Assembly: GCA_026874595.1 (NCBI GenBank)
Contig: CM049309.1
Span: forward strand, 54,966,079-55,030,078
DNA from: Sipunculus nudus
Taxonomy: Eukaryota > Annelida > Sipuncula > Golfingiida > Sipunculidae
Direction of reading: 5' to 3'
Length of the DNA stretch: 64,000 nt
Part shown: positions 12,719 through 24,159 of the stretch, piece by piece
Layout of the letters: every line of letters starts with the position of its first letter
Position numbering within the stretch: the stretch's first letter is position 1
Program-made: the position numbers and the translations under genes
Notes under the pieces: generated by a model
Told to the model about the DNA's origin: nothing
What the model saw: only the letters and a program-made list of their open reading frames with translations
Database searches by the model: none

Positions 12719-12729
12719 AAAATGGCGAC
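12719..12729 (+). promoter_or_regulatory. YY1-like site over the TRAPPC5 start codon
   Basis: AAAATGGCGAC overlaps the ATG and matches the YY1 core AAnATGGCGGC except at one G/A. YY1 sites over start codons are known in short-5'UTR housekeeping genes, which fits TRAPPC5. Sequence match only. Confidence 0.4.
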
Positions 12730-12787
12730 CCTGGGTAAACAGAGATCGACAATATTAGAGAAGTCGCTTAGTAAAGGGAAGGCAGAG
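12722..12787 (+). CDS. TRAPPC5: TRAPPC5 coding exon 1
   Basis: 22 codons, MATLGKQRSTILEKSLSKGK then AE, ending GCAGAG|GTAGTG in phase 0. Matches the basic N-terminal helix of the family. The short N-terminal exon rests on the in-frame upstream stop, the donor and the fit of KAE|INLS to the family sequence. Confidence 0.9.
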
Positions 12788-15700
12788 GTAGTGTATTTAA
12801 TATTTTCAGAGGAAAGCTGCAGGACAACATCAGCCTTCAACGTTTAACGCCTCTTTCGTGTTAAACAATCTTCGCGTACCGCCCCTTCAAGTTCAATTCA
12901 ATGGACGTGATTCTGCTAGAGTCCCAGTTGTATATCAACTTGTCAAGTGCTTGGCTTTTTAAATTAATTAATTGGAACCTGAGAGCCATATCCTTGGTAA
13001 ATGTGTCCATTTACCAGCCATTCGGGGCGTGTAGGAAATGTCTTCGTTTCACTAAGGAGCGCTCTGTGGTTGATAATATGGCCGAAAGGGGGCAGCACAA
13101 ACGTGGTCGATTGATTTCATACAGCTACAGGCTGTCAGACTGGAAACGGATCTGCTTACCAGTGCACTAATTTGTCTACAGCAGCCAAATCTCCTGTCAT
13201 TGATGTTGATGGTATCTCCATGGAATTCCTACAGAAATATTATTGTCTTCATTATCACTTTAATATTTAACAGGTCATAAATAGCTCAAGCACATTATAC
13301 ATACCAAAATGAATTTTCTCACACACATGCCCCGATCAGTATCATTTTTGCATACTTGATTTATAACATTGACCACAGGCACATTTGGCATGATGTATTT
13401 TTAGTCTGTTAGCTTTGGTAAGTTGTTGATTACCACATAGCTTACATTTGCCATATCCTTTTCCACCCACCTTGACAGACATAAAGTGTTCCTATATTGA
13501 GTCTTTAGGTCTTCCTCCCTTGCACATGACTTTCACTGTATTATGCAGATTTAATTGAGGAGTCGGGTGTAGCACTAGGTAAGAACAGATGGTTCAGTAT
13601 ATGCCTATTACTTTTAGTGATGCATATATATAACATTCTGAAATATGATGTCATGCAACAGCTCAGTGAGGTATATAAGTTAATCAACTGTAATTCCCAT
13701 AGAAAAATGTCCCATTAAATAAATTAAACAAATGATTTTTAGCTCAGCTGACTATAAGTCATCTGAGCTATAGTCGTGGTCCATTGTCCGTAGTCCGTCT
13801 GTCCGTCCGTCCTTCCATAGATGTGGCATGTTTTGAAACCGTAAGACCTAGGAATCCAAAATTCGGCATAGTGTTAGATGTCCCCAAGATCTCCTACCAA
13901 GCCGAAAACTGGGTCTTTGCGACTTTGTTCCTTTGAGAAATTAAGGAAAAACCTCAATTTTTTATTAAAAACCTATTTTCACACTTCAGGGCTGCCTAAT
14001 ATCAAAACCACTCATCTGTTTTTCCTCATATTTACCATAAATATTCCCCTATATAGTTCCTATGTACATGCCTGAAATTATGTTTGTATTATATAATTTA
14101 AGAAAGTTATGGGCCAGAACATAATGCATTTTGTAAAAAATCAGGAAATATATTTGATCACTTAACACAAAACTTGTTAAAGCTATGGACTTTTTTTCAA
14201 GTAATATAACTTTTATTAATCAAAATTAAATTGTATACCCAAAATTAGATCAAAATCTTTTAAATTTTTTAAAATATTAACAAAAATAAAAAATTGGTAC
14301 CTTAAATTTTGCCTAACTTTGACCATGGCACGTTTTTTTCCTGTAAGTACTGTGGATTTAATTTTCTCAGCATGTTTTTGTTAGCATTTTGTCTGTTAAC
14401 ACCAAAAATTTGAAACCAGTTGATCAAAAACTGTAGATTTTATTCAAGTTTTCAAGCACCACATAACATATTGTTTACATCAGGCTAGTGTTATGCAGTT
14501 TGCAAGAGCTCAGCTCCCCAGCTTAAGCTCTCAGTTCCTAAAATTTGGCATACAATTAGATGTCTCCAAAATTCCCTACCATGCCAAGAATTTGGTCACT
14601 AGGATTTAATACCTTTGAGATATTAATGAAAAACTTCATTTTTTCATTAAAAACCCATTGTTACACTTCAGTACTGCGTAATGTCAAAACCACCGATCTG
14701 ACTTTAATCATATACAATATACATGTCTTTCTATACATTCTCTGTGCACATGCCAGAAATGATGTCAGTATTGCGTAATTGTTTTAAGTTATGGGCCCAA
14801 ACATATTGCACTTTGTAAAAAATCAAGAAATATATTTACTCCCTTAACAAGGGGCTTGCTGAAGCTAGAGATTTTTTGTCAGGGATGTAACATTATTTAA
14901 TCAAGATTCAATTGAATACCCAAAATTAGTTCTGAATTTTTTAAATTTTATAAGTTATTAGTATAAATATAAAATTAGTACCTTAAATTTTTCCCAACTT
15001 TGACCATTTCACTTTTGTTTCATGTGAGCTCTGTTTATATAATTTTCATATCATGCACACATAAGGATTTCAGCTTTTTAGTTTAGAAAGCTGAAAGAAA
15101 TGGCCAAAAATTGTAGCTTTTATTAGTGTTTTTATGAGACCATGTCAGACCTTGGCTCTCTCCAGCCACTCTTGAGTCACCTGTATGTTGACCTTGTTGA
15201 ACTTTCAGCAAATTATGCACGCTCGAGGCGAGGCATATACTGGGGCAGCAAGGCAGCTTATGGCCAGCCACAGTTGATCCAGGTGTCCAACCCAACTCAT
15301 CTAGTAGTTTTAACCAACAACATAACAATAAACAATAAATTAATCAATTTTTATTGGTTTTTAATAACAAATTAAAGAAAATAGAAAAGGAATTTGTTAG
15401 TTTATAATAATAGGGAATTAACTTGCAGTTACTGATGATATAAGATTCTTGTATCGATGGATAGAATGTCACGTATTCCAAATAACACCATGCAGTCACC
15501 TATGGCATTTTTCAGTTCAATTTTAATAATAAAAAAGTAAATCATATTATTCATTACTAATTATAAGTGATCATATGAAGGAAATTAATGATAGACAAAG
15601 ATGCAGTTGATAATATTAATCTAGATTCCTACTGTCTAGTGTGTACATTGATGTGAAATTAGTCCAAAATAAATATATCACATTTATTTTTTTTTAATAT

Positions 15701-18700
15701 AAATAAAAGCCATAAAACCAGGTACTTATGATCATTATTTAAATGTGTGAATTTTGTACATTCTGGATTCTAAACACCATTGTTTGGTGAAAACTGAATA
15801 AATACCAGACATGGTGGGAATACTTTGGAATTGTATTTAAATACGAATATGAATATGTACACCATTATAAAATTTCTTGCATAAAGAATGGGAATTCAGG
15901 TAAAAATGAAAGTATATGAATACCAGTGCAAATACTTTCCAAATGTATTCATGAATACATTCATGAATATATTCTTTAATATTATTTTAATAATCATTTC
16001 AGTTATATTTCTTTTTAAAAATCATACGATTCTCTTATTATTTTTAATAAAAATTATATCTGGGACAATATTTGTAATTTTTTTTAATAAATAGTTAAAC
16101 TCTTATATTATATGTTCTGCTTATAAGTTATATGGCCAAGTCAAAATCTGTGTGACAATATTACTCCATTTGTTAATAAAATAAATGAAATCATTCTCTT
16201 CTCTGTCTCCAAAGGTACTATCAAAATCATACATAAGCTTAACAACAACAACTCATAATACAGCTTATACTTATTACCACACAAAACCAGCATGTGCCTT
16301 ATTTCTAAATCAAATTTTTTTATCATATATAACAGCTGAGCGCCGTGACCCATAGGTCCCTTGTTTAATTTTTTTAAAAAATCCCATGAAAGTTTCTATC
16401 CTATCTACCGTTTCTACCTATGGCAGACAGTATTTTTACCGTATCGGTAATTAGTACCATGTAAATACCCAGGTAAATACTGTACCGGTTAGAAACCTGC
16501 CAACCCTGGACCATTCACAGAAGTCTAAACACTACTGCTGTGAATAGTTTTGTCTTATGTATGTTCTGACCATGTCTTTGTACATGTCCATATTTGTTTA
16601 TGCCTTGACAAGTGAAAATTCTGTTTTATTGTTATCTTATCTTCAATCTATCTTTTCAGATCAACTTGAGCACATTTGCTCTGCTGTTTTCAGAGATTGT
16701 GCAGTATTCCCAAAACAGAGTATACACAGTTCCAGAATTACAGAATAAGTAAGTTTATGATCAGATTTATTATTCAACATTTAAAATAAAAAGACAGGTG
16801 AAAAAAGGACACAAAAAAAAAAATTGAAAAAAACTATAATATGATCAAATTGGGTGAAACCATGCATTGAAGAATTGATGCTTTGAATTGCAAGCCCTCA
16901 ATTCAATTGTATTCAATTATTAACCTCCCAATCGATTCATTTTGATTTTTATTATTTATGCATGTACCATCACTAAGTCCTCTGTGAGCTCTCAGATTTG
17001 AAAGAGCAATTTGTGTTTGTGCCATAATTCTACTTTTAATGTGCCCAGGTAAAGCATTCCACTTACATAGAGGCATATATGATGGTATAAATCAGAGGGA
17101 GAGCTACATTTTTCTTTAATTTTCTTAAATTTACTTGCATCCATTTTTGTAAAATTGCTCTTTTTTTATACATATGAAATTTACTTCTTAAGTAAGAATT
17201 GAGTTGAAATATAAGAATAGATAATTGAATCAATTCTATGGGTCCTCATAATTCACAGGCCTCATAAATGATCACAAGACTGAAATCCATAAATTGTTCC
17301 AGTGGTAAATTATAAGAGTGAAGTGGTCATTCTATATTTCTCTTCTTTACAATTGTTCATTTGTCATAGACAACAGAATAAATAGCCTTAGGCCAAAAAA
17401 AATAAAAGGTATGGTTCTCAGGCACCGCCCGCATCAATTTTAAACCCCCGCATGAAATTTTTTTATTTTGATTTTCATTAGAAACTTACCAATTTTGAGC
17501 TGCAGCTGCTCGGACATTTCTTTCAAGAAGATAAAATCATACAATTTCCCTTGTTATGTAGTGTTTTTACTCGTTTAGCAATATAAATATGTTATTATCA
17601 TGCCTTTTCCCGTATCATTTGACATTTTTATCGAAACATACAAAAAAAATTAAAAACAAAAAAATCGCCCGCCCGCATTGATTTCGGAAAAAAAGAGCCT
17701 GAGAACCATACCTTTTTTTATTTTGGCCTTAGATAAACTATTTATATTAATGAAATTAAGTGAATGTATGCATTGCTACCAGTGCCATTGGGTTATGCAG
17801 TAACACTGGTGTAAGTTGACCTTCTGTACATGTATATAACAATTTGTTGTCTGTCACTGTTTTATTTTCAGATTATCTGAACTAGGCTATCATGTTGGAG
17901 TCAGAATCCTTGATCTTCTCTTTCTAAGGGAGAAAGGTTACAGGCGGGAAATAAAACTGCTTAATATGCTCCTCTTCATCAAATCCAATGTGTGGAAGGC
18001 AAGTATCAACATTTTACATAATGGATAAGGTTGGTTTTCAGCAGGGCAGAAATAAGGCAGAAACCCTTCCTTCCAGGCAGAAATGACTTTCTTCCACGAA
18101 GAAAAGGAATAGAAACTGTTGAATATGCCTTTGGGCTAATTTCTTTCATATTGATCAAGTAAATATTTGTAGCAAGTTTGTACTTTGTTGTGAACATTTG
18201 CATGTTTATTCCGGTTTTAAATTCTTCCACCATCTCAAAATATATGGAATTATTATTTTCAACAGTAAAAGACCAGGTTAATGGTAATAATAAGAATGCT
18301 GATATGTAGAATTAATAGAAAATTAGAGCTTTTCAAAGAAAAGTAACAGTGATAGATTTAAATAGCTGTTAAAGTAAGAGTAATAAAAATTAAGTGATGG
18401 AATAATATACTAATATATATTACTTTCTTTTACTAACCATTCTTGCTAGCTCATTTGGTATATGAGAGTTTTTTTTCTGAACTTGCTTTGTTCTGATCCA
18501 GTGACTGCCTGGGATGTGCCTATTATTAGGGTCAGCTCCGGCTGGGCCTGTTATCTTCAGATGAAGATGATGAAAAATTGTGCCAATTACCTAAAGAGTT
18601 CTTTATAGACATATTCCATATTCCAAGAGATAGCAATAACACTAAAAATTGACTGTCATATCATTATGAAAAAAATTCTGTCCCTGTGTTGCGGTTTTCA

Positions 18701-20684
18701 GTTTTAACCTGGCTGGAAATAGTACCTTTGTTGACCAGCAGGTGTCAGTTTCTGTCATCTATACCTTCTTTTGCTGATTTTAGCATTTATTTTAATGCAT
18801 CTCTTACAGAACTTGTTTGGGAAAGAAGCAGATAAATTAGAGCATGCCAATGATGATGAGAAAACCTGTATCCTTCACTCATGACTTTTTTTTCTGTGTA
18901 TGAAATGCATTATGTTTGTGATCAGTGATTGATTGTCAGATGTAACTCTAATAGAGGTCATATATATGTCAAAAATTAGAATATAGACCTTGTAGGTTAA
19001 AATGTGGACTGTGTGTTTTGGAAGAATCATAGACATGTGGATTAGAATGCAGATTGTATGTTGGATTAAGGTATAGGTCATCTGGATTAGAAATTTACAA
19101 TGTAGGCAATGTTGATTAGACTGCAGATCCTGTGGTTCAGGTAACAGTCTTACTCTGGTGGATTGTATTGCAATCCATCCGAATGCATTTGTAACTGAGG
19201 ATTAAATTGTACTTCATGTGGGTTCATTTGTTTGGTCAGCCACCTGGATTCAAAATATAGGCCTGTGGATTGAAATGTACCAGGCACCAGGTCACATAGG
19301 TTAGATTAGAACTTTAGAGGAAGCACCTGTGGTGACAGGTCATGTGGATTTGGTTTTAGGTCATGTGGATCAAATTGTTGGCTGTGTGCATAAGATAGTA
19401 AGCTATACGGATGGTTGGATGTTTTATTGAATAGGTCAGGGTGCAGGCTTATTTTGCGCAGTAACATTAGCAGTTTGAATAAAGTTTAAGAACTTTTGGA
19501 TGACACTGTATTCCAAATTGATTAGGTTTACTGGCCATTTTATTTTGGAGTAAGCTGTGTGGGTAAAGTTTGTAGGCCATGTTGATTAATTGGCATGTTA
19601 TGTGGGTTTGTTTGGTCAATAGCAAAATTATTATTTTTTAACCTAAAACCAGATTATATCATTGAAAAAGAACCTCTCGTCAACAGATTTATTTCTGTTC
19701 CAAAAGATAAAGGTGAGTCTGCTTTTCATTATACATATGAATGACATTTATTAAGCATTACAATTTACTTACATAAAAATTATTAGATATTATGAATGGC
19801 CTTTTTTCCTGCAAGACTTTGTTGTACCAGAGTAGCTCAAACAATAAATTACTTTATCTCACACAGTGTTCTTTTTTAACTTGATGGTTATTAAATTTTT
19901 CAGTGTTTTTCTGTGATTGACAGGCTTATATATGTGTAAATTGTGTATGTGTTAATTTTTAATATTTCATGGATACTGTTATGGAAAAATCGATCTATTT
20001 CAGGAAGTCTGAACTGTGCTTCATTTGTTGCTGGTATTATTGAAGCAATCCTAAATGGTTGTAACTTTGTAAGTATAATTACTACTGACAATTAAGTATT
20101 CATTGTTGAATATAAGTAACTAGTAGACTGAATCATTGAAACAAAAATAATGAAAATTTATTCAAGCCACATATGTTCTACAAATGATAACCACTCTCAA
20201 AGACCCATATACAAAAATATATAATATATAAATACCCCTTGATTGAGATTTATGAGGTACAGGGTATTTGTGAATCCGCTGGTGAATTTATATGTATGTA
20301 ACATCTGAAAAAAATAGAAGGCCAATACACTTATAAGCAGCACAGCTAGAAGACCCATGAGTCTGCATCTGTTTTAAATAAATTGCTTATCCCATTTTAT
20401 CCATGGTTTTTATAAATGAATGGTCAGATACAGAAAGTTTAGAAATTGCATTTCCTCTTAAATTGAACAAGACCAAGGTTTTCCCAGGTAAACTAAGTTT
20501 GCAATTAAGAATATATTTTTTTATTTAGATTTTTATATAGATCAGTTGGCAGTATTGTAAAGGTATGTTATTTTGTTCATTGCAGCCAGCCAAGGTCACA
20601 GCTCACTGGCACAAGGGGACGACATTCATGATTAAATTTGATGAATCTGTGGTACAGAGAGATAAAATGGTGGATGGCAGATAA
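12722..20684 (+). CDS. TRAPPC5: TRAPP complex subunit 5, 7 coding exons, 187 residues, complete
   Basis: Bet3-family core subunit of the TRAPP tethering complexes (yeast Trs31), acting in the Rab1/Ypt1 exchange assembly at ER-to-Golgi and Golgi membranes. Joined exons: 12722-12787, 16660-16748, 17872-17998, 18810-18867, 19653-19712, 20004-20068, 20586-20684; 564 nt, all phases consistent. Recognised stretches: LSTFALLFSEIVQY, GVRILDLLFLREKG, NLFGKEADKLEHANDDEKT, YYIIEKEPLVNRFISVPKDK, LNCASFVAGIIEAIL and PAKVTAHWHKGTTFMIKF. Length matches the family (human 188). The start is fixed by an in-frame TGA at 12704 and by alignment of the GKQRSTILEKSL helix with the family N-terminus. Intron 3 is GC-AG. 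Intron 1 (3.9 kb) carries repeat element B, intron 2 a MITE, and intron 4 a minisatellite. Confidence 0.97.
13736..16365 (+). mobile_element. Repeat element B (2.6 kb) inside TRAPPC5 intron 1
   Basis: Starts TTTTT plus the same 29-nt hairpin (13741-13769) and GTCCGTCTGTCCGTCCGTCC head as element A; ends CAGCTGAGCG...GACCCATAGGTCCCTTGTT at 16333-16365. The interior differs from A: two tandem units of about 680 bp (marked by GTTAGATGTCCCCAAGATC at 13870 and ATTAGATGTCTCCAAAATTC at 14552), then AT-rich DNA. It is in the same orientation as the host gene. No transposase. Confidence 0.6.
16660..16748 (+). CDS. TRAPPC5: TRAPPC5 coding exon 2
   Basis: 89 nt after ATCTTTTCAG; ends AATAA|GTAAGT with a perfect donor. 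Encodes INLSTFALLFSEIVQYSQNR and VYTVPELQN. Confidence 0.95.
17391..17728. mobile_element. Harbinger-like MITE in TRAPPC5 intron 2, 338 bp
   Basis: Terminal inverted repeats of about 33 bp begin GGCCAAAA and contain AAGGTATGGTTCTCAGGC on both arms (17409-17426 and 17697-17714). Flanks are TTA/TTA (17388-17390 and 17729-17731), the TWA target duplication of PIF/Harbinger elements. The interior has CCGCCCGC-type sequence and no coding potential. Confidence 0.75.
17872..17998 (+). CDS. TRAPPC5: TRAPPC5 coding exon 3, followed by a GC donor
   Basis: 127 nt after TTATTTTCAG. Encodes LSELGYHVGVRILDLLFL, then REKGYRREIKLLNMLLFIK and SNVWK. The exon ends AAG|GCAAGT; no GT donor keeps the frame and the conserved VWK-NLFGKEADK junction. 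Confidence 0.96.
17999..18809 (+). other. TRAPPC5: TRAPPC5 intron 3 with GC-AG splice pair
   Basis: The donor is AAG|GCAAGT, the usual context of the rare GC-AG class of U2 introns; the acceptor is TCTCTTACAG. Protein continuity across the junction (VWK to NLFGKEADK) is exact. The rest of the intron is AT-rich with no gene seen. Confidence 0.9.
18810..18867 (+). CDS. TRAPPC5: TRAPPC5 coding exon 4
   Basis: 58 nt after TCTCTTACAG. Encodes NLFGKEADKLEHANDDEKT, the most conserved TRAPPC5 stretch; ends ACCT|GTATCC in phase 1. Confidence 0.96.
18930..19620 (+). repeat. Diverged minisatellite in TRAPPC5 intron 4, about 27-bp unit
   Basis: Degenerate repeats of a phrase like AGGTCATGTGGATTAGAATG cover most of the intron, around 20 recognisable copies. 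There is no coding content. Confidence 0.6.
19653..19712 (+). CDS. TRAPPC5: TRAPPC5 coding exon 5
   Basis: 60 nt after CTAAAACCAG. Completes Tyr and encodes YIIEKEPLVNRFISVPKDK; ends AAAG|GTGAGT. Confidence 0.96.
20004..20068 (+). CDS. TRAPPC5: TRAPPC5 coding exon 6
   Basis: 65 nt after TCTATTTCAG. Encodes GSLNCASFVAGIIEAILNG then CNF; ends TTT|GTAAGT in phase 0. Confidence 0.96.
20586..20684 (+). CDS. TRAPPC5: TRAPPC5 coding exon 7 and stop
   Basis: 99 nt after GTTCATTGCAG. Encodes PAKVTAHWHKGTTFMIKF then DESVVQRDKMVDGR and TAA, the canonical family C-terminus. Confidence 0.97.
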   Translation, partial: PAKVTAHWHKGTTFMIKFDESVVQRDKMVDGR

Positions 20685-20752
20685 AAGAACTTTGTGTAAT
20701 GGATATTATATGTAGCCAGCATTATCTTAATCATCTCTGTGTATATGTGTGC

Positions 20753-20758
20753 AATAAA
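20753..20758 (+). terminator. TRAPPC5: TRAPPC5 polyadenylation signal AATAAA
   Basis: Canonical AATAAA 69 nt past the TAA stop, followed by a GT/T-rich tract (GTGTATGTC and later TTCTCTGTTATT), a plausible cleavage context. Confidence 0.85.
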
Positions 20759-20904
20759 AGTGTATGTCTAATACCATTCTCTGTTATTCACTAACTACGT
20801 GTTGCTGATTGATTATTGATATATGGGAGAAGTTTAACAGTGATATCCTTAATAACATTCTTATTAATATTAAGAGCAGTTTATCTCATGATAATGGAAT
20901 GCTT

Positions 20905-22890
20905 TACTTTTTAGCTAACCTGTCAGCTTATACGATGGTGTGGCGGCGTCCGTCGTCTGTACGTTAATCCATACTATCTTGAAAACGGCATGAGTTAGCA
21001 TCAAGAAATTTTCTGCAAAAAATTAGTCATCTAAAAAACTCTATCGGATTTTGCTTATTTTTTGGCTAACTGCATTTTCTTAGATTTTATAGGGAAAAAG
21101 CTTAAAAAAATTTTAAAATCTTCTTCTCCGAAACTGTTCAGCCAAATTGTCCAATATTTCACAGAAATGATCCCTAGAACAATCTCTCTCAAGTTTGTTC
21201 GAATGGTTTAAGTTTGGTGATTTTTGGCCGGGTTACAGCTAGTTGAACTTCGTCATCTGTCCAAAAAAGCATACTAAAATTACAATCTTAGAAACGGCTG
21301 GAGCTGTCATCACCAAATTTTATGCTAATGTTGGTCACGAGTCCTGTCTGAAATTCAGGTATTGGCGGCGCCACCTGCATTGGCCTTTTTTGAATGGGGG
21401 TCATCAGTGCCCCCATATTTTATGCAATTATCTGTCACATATCAAATGTTGTGGGATTCAGCTTATGTTTTTTGCTATCTGCATTTACTTAGATTTTATA
21501 GGGGAAAAGCTGAAAAACCTTTAAAAGTCTTCTTGTAAACGGTCCAGCAAAATTGTTCAATATTTTACAGAAATGATCCGAGAGGCAAGCACTCTCAAGT
21601 TTGTTCAAATGGTTTGCATTTGATGAATTTTAGTGGAGTTAAATGAATTTGAACGGTCATTTGGCCAAGTAAGCATACTGACATAGTTATCTCAGAAATG
21701 ACAGAAGCTAGCATTACCAAGTATTGTGCAAATGTTGGTCACATGACTCATATTTGAAGTTGCAGATTTTGATGTGCCACCTACATTGACCTGTTTTTTT
21801 ATGGGCAAAAACCTCATAATTTTAGCCTCTTTCAGCTTAAAATGTTTATGATGAAACTGTCAAGTTGAATCGTTCAATTTTTCAAAAGAATTATCGTAGG
21901 ACATGGTTCTTTCAGTAATATCAGAAAAGTTTACTTGAATAATTTTTGGCAGAACTATTGGACCTTTAACAATGAAAGAACTGAATCTTTTATTTTTCTA
22001 GATATTTTGATATAAAGTTTATGAATATTTCAGCTTGAAAAAAAAAACATTTTAGCCAAAGTCTTTCAGTATGTGTAAACAGGTTTGCCAACAGGCTAAG
22101 ATTGTGTCTGTATATTTACATAAGTTGAGAAACTGCCAACTGTATCAGATTTGGCAATAGATCAAGAGTTCATTCAGTGCAGCCAGATATAGGTCAAGAG
22201 TTCAGTCAGTGCAGCCAGGCACAAGGCATGTGATCCCCTCATGGGTGACATGTGATCACCTCATGGGTGTCATGCCCCTCAGGGCTGCATGTGGAGCCAA
22301 TCTGTTTATAGCTTTGGCAGACTGCCAACTGTACTAGATTAGGCAACAGGTCAAGAGTTCACTCAGTGCAGCCAGTTACAGGTCAAAAGTTCACCAAGTC
22401 TAGCCAGGTGCAGGTTATTTGTTCACTCAGTGCAGTAGCCTGAGCTGGCAAATTTGTCACAGTTCATTCGGGGCAACTGCCTTTCTCACCTAAGCGTGGT
22501 CAGCCCTATGCATCAGACTTAACGTAAGTTTGATGTATTGGCCTAATATTTTGCCCTGTCTATGTGTCTTTGATGGGTTTCTCGTTCACAAGACAGGTGT
22601 CACCACCTACAATGACATTTGCACAATGTGTGACTTTTGTGCCTGCTTATTTCTATTGAGGAATTTGATATATTATCCTGAAATTGGGCATATTTATACC
22701 CATCATATTTTAATTATCGTATACTTGTCGTATACAAGACTGGTTGTGCCACCTACAATAATTTTTTGCACAGTGTGTGTCCCTGCTTATTTTTCAGGAG
22801 GGGATTGATATATCAGTCTGAACTTGGGCATATGTATATATATCTCTGAAACCCTTTTTGTATACAAGACTGGTGGTGCCAGCTACTATC
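20905..22890 (+). mobile_element. Dispersed repeat element E downstream of TRAPPC5
   Basis: Opens TTTTTAGCTAACCTGTCAGC and GTGTGGCGGCGTCCGTCGTC, a head similar in style to but distinct from elements A-D. The interior has related units of about 420 bp, each with CCAATATTTCACAGAAATGA or a variant and CTCTCAAGTTTGTTC. One copy of GGCGGCGCCACCT lies near 21365, and a minisatellite (GGTCAAGAGTTCACTCAGTG) at about 22150-22450. The 3' limit is uncertain and may merge with element C. No gene. Confidence 0.45.
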
Positions 22891-22891
22891 A

Positions 22892-24158
22892 TTTTTAGCT
22901 CAGCTGACTGTAAGTCAACTGAGGTATAGGAATGGCGCTTTGTCCGTCGTCCATCTGGACGTCCGGCCGCCGTTAGCAGGGCACAAATCATAACAGCTGG
23001 TCCTAGAAACTTCTGAGTGAACATTCAGGGAGGTCAATTAAAAATTTCCTTGGAAACCTGAAATTAGGTCACTGCAACATTTTTCCTTCGAGTAATGGGG
23101 CTTGAAAGTACCCCCCAGAATAGTAAAAAAATTGATACAAAACCTCCAATATCTTGATAATTAATGCATGGTTTGTCATGAATCTTGCCTTGAATATTGA
23201 CCATGACTAGTTTTGTCAGTTCCTGAAACGTGGTGGTTTTCCTATTTTAACAAATATTTTTCTATTTATTTATTATAAAATGACAACAATCATGTCAGTT
23301 TCTCAGCTGTCATTACATCTGGTGTCCCAAAACCTGGTGTGTTTATTAATCACAAGTGGATGCCCTATATTAATCACCCTGCCTGTCAGTCTGTCTGTTT
23401 GTATGTCTGTCTGTCTGTCAATCCGTCCATCCACACAATTTAGTTTCCAGATGATAACTTCAGTTAAGGTTGATATATTGGTTTCAAACTTAACTTATAA
23501 ATGGCCCACCACTAAAGTAAGAACCATGTTGATTTGGGGTCCAACGGTCAAAGGTCAAGGTCACAGAACCCATTTCTTTAAAAGGAATGTGTATGCATTT
23601 GAAGCCAAACTTTTCATCGCAAACCTTCCATCTTCAAGATATTGCTAACCTGCCACTAGGGGAAGATTCTGTTTGATTTTTGGGTCAAAGGTCAAGGTCA
23701 CAGGGCCCATCCATTCACAAATTAGTTTATGGATGATAATTCTGCTTTGGATGGACAGACTGGCTTCAAACTTGATTTAATAATGACCAACCACATACGA
23801 AATTCATTTTGATTTTCAGGGTCCGCGATCTAAGTTGAAGGTCACAGAAGCCACATCTTTAAAAAGATTGTGGATGTACTGTAAATCAAACTTTTCATCC
23901 TGAACTTTCCAACGTTCACACATGGCTTACTTGCCCAAAGTGAGGAAACCTGTAGAGTTTATCTGGTAAGAGGTCATGGTCACTTTTTAAAAGATTGTTA
24001 CAATAATCCTAATGCTGCAAGTTCAAGGATATTAAGTTCTAAGATTTTTTGGTTACAAGGTCATTGGTTAAGGTCACAGGACTGTCATTCTGAAAAATTT
24101 CTTTCAAAATATCCTCATAGACAAATTCAACTGAGCGTTTAGACCCATGGGTCCCTAG
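22892..24158 (+). mobile_element. Repeat element C, 1.27 kb
   Basis: TTTTT then the shared hairpin at 22897-22925 and a GCGCTTTGTCCGTCGTCC head; ends CAACTGAGCG, GACCCATGGGTC (24142-24153), then C and CTAG (24155-24158). The interior holds units with AAGGTCAAGGTCACAG, GATGATAACTTCAGTTAAGG and CAAACTTTTCATC. Non-coding. Confidence 0.6.
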
Positions 24159-24159
24159 T

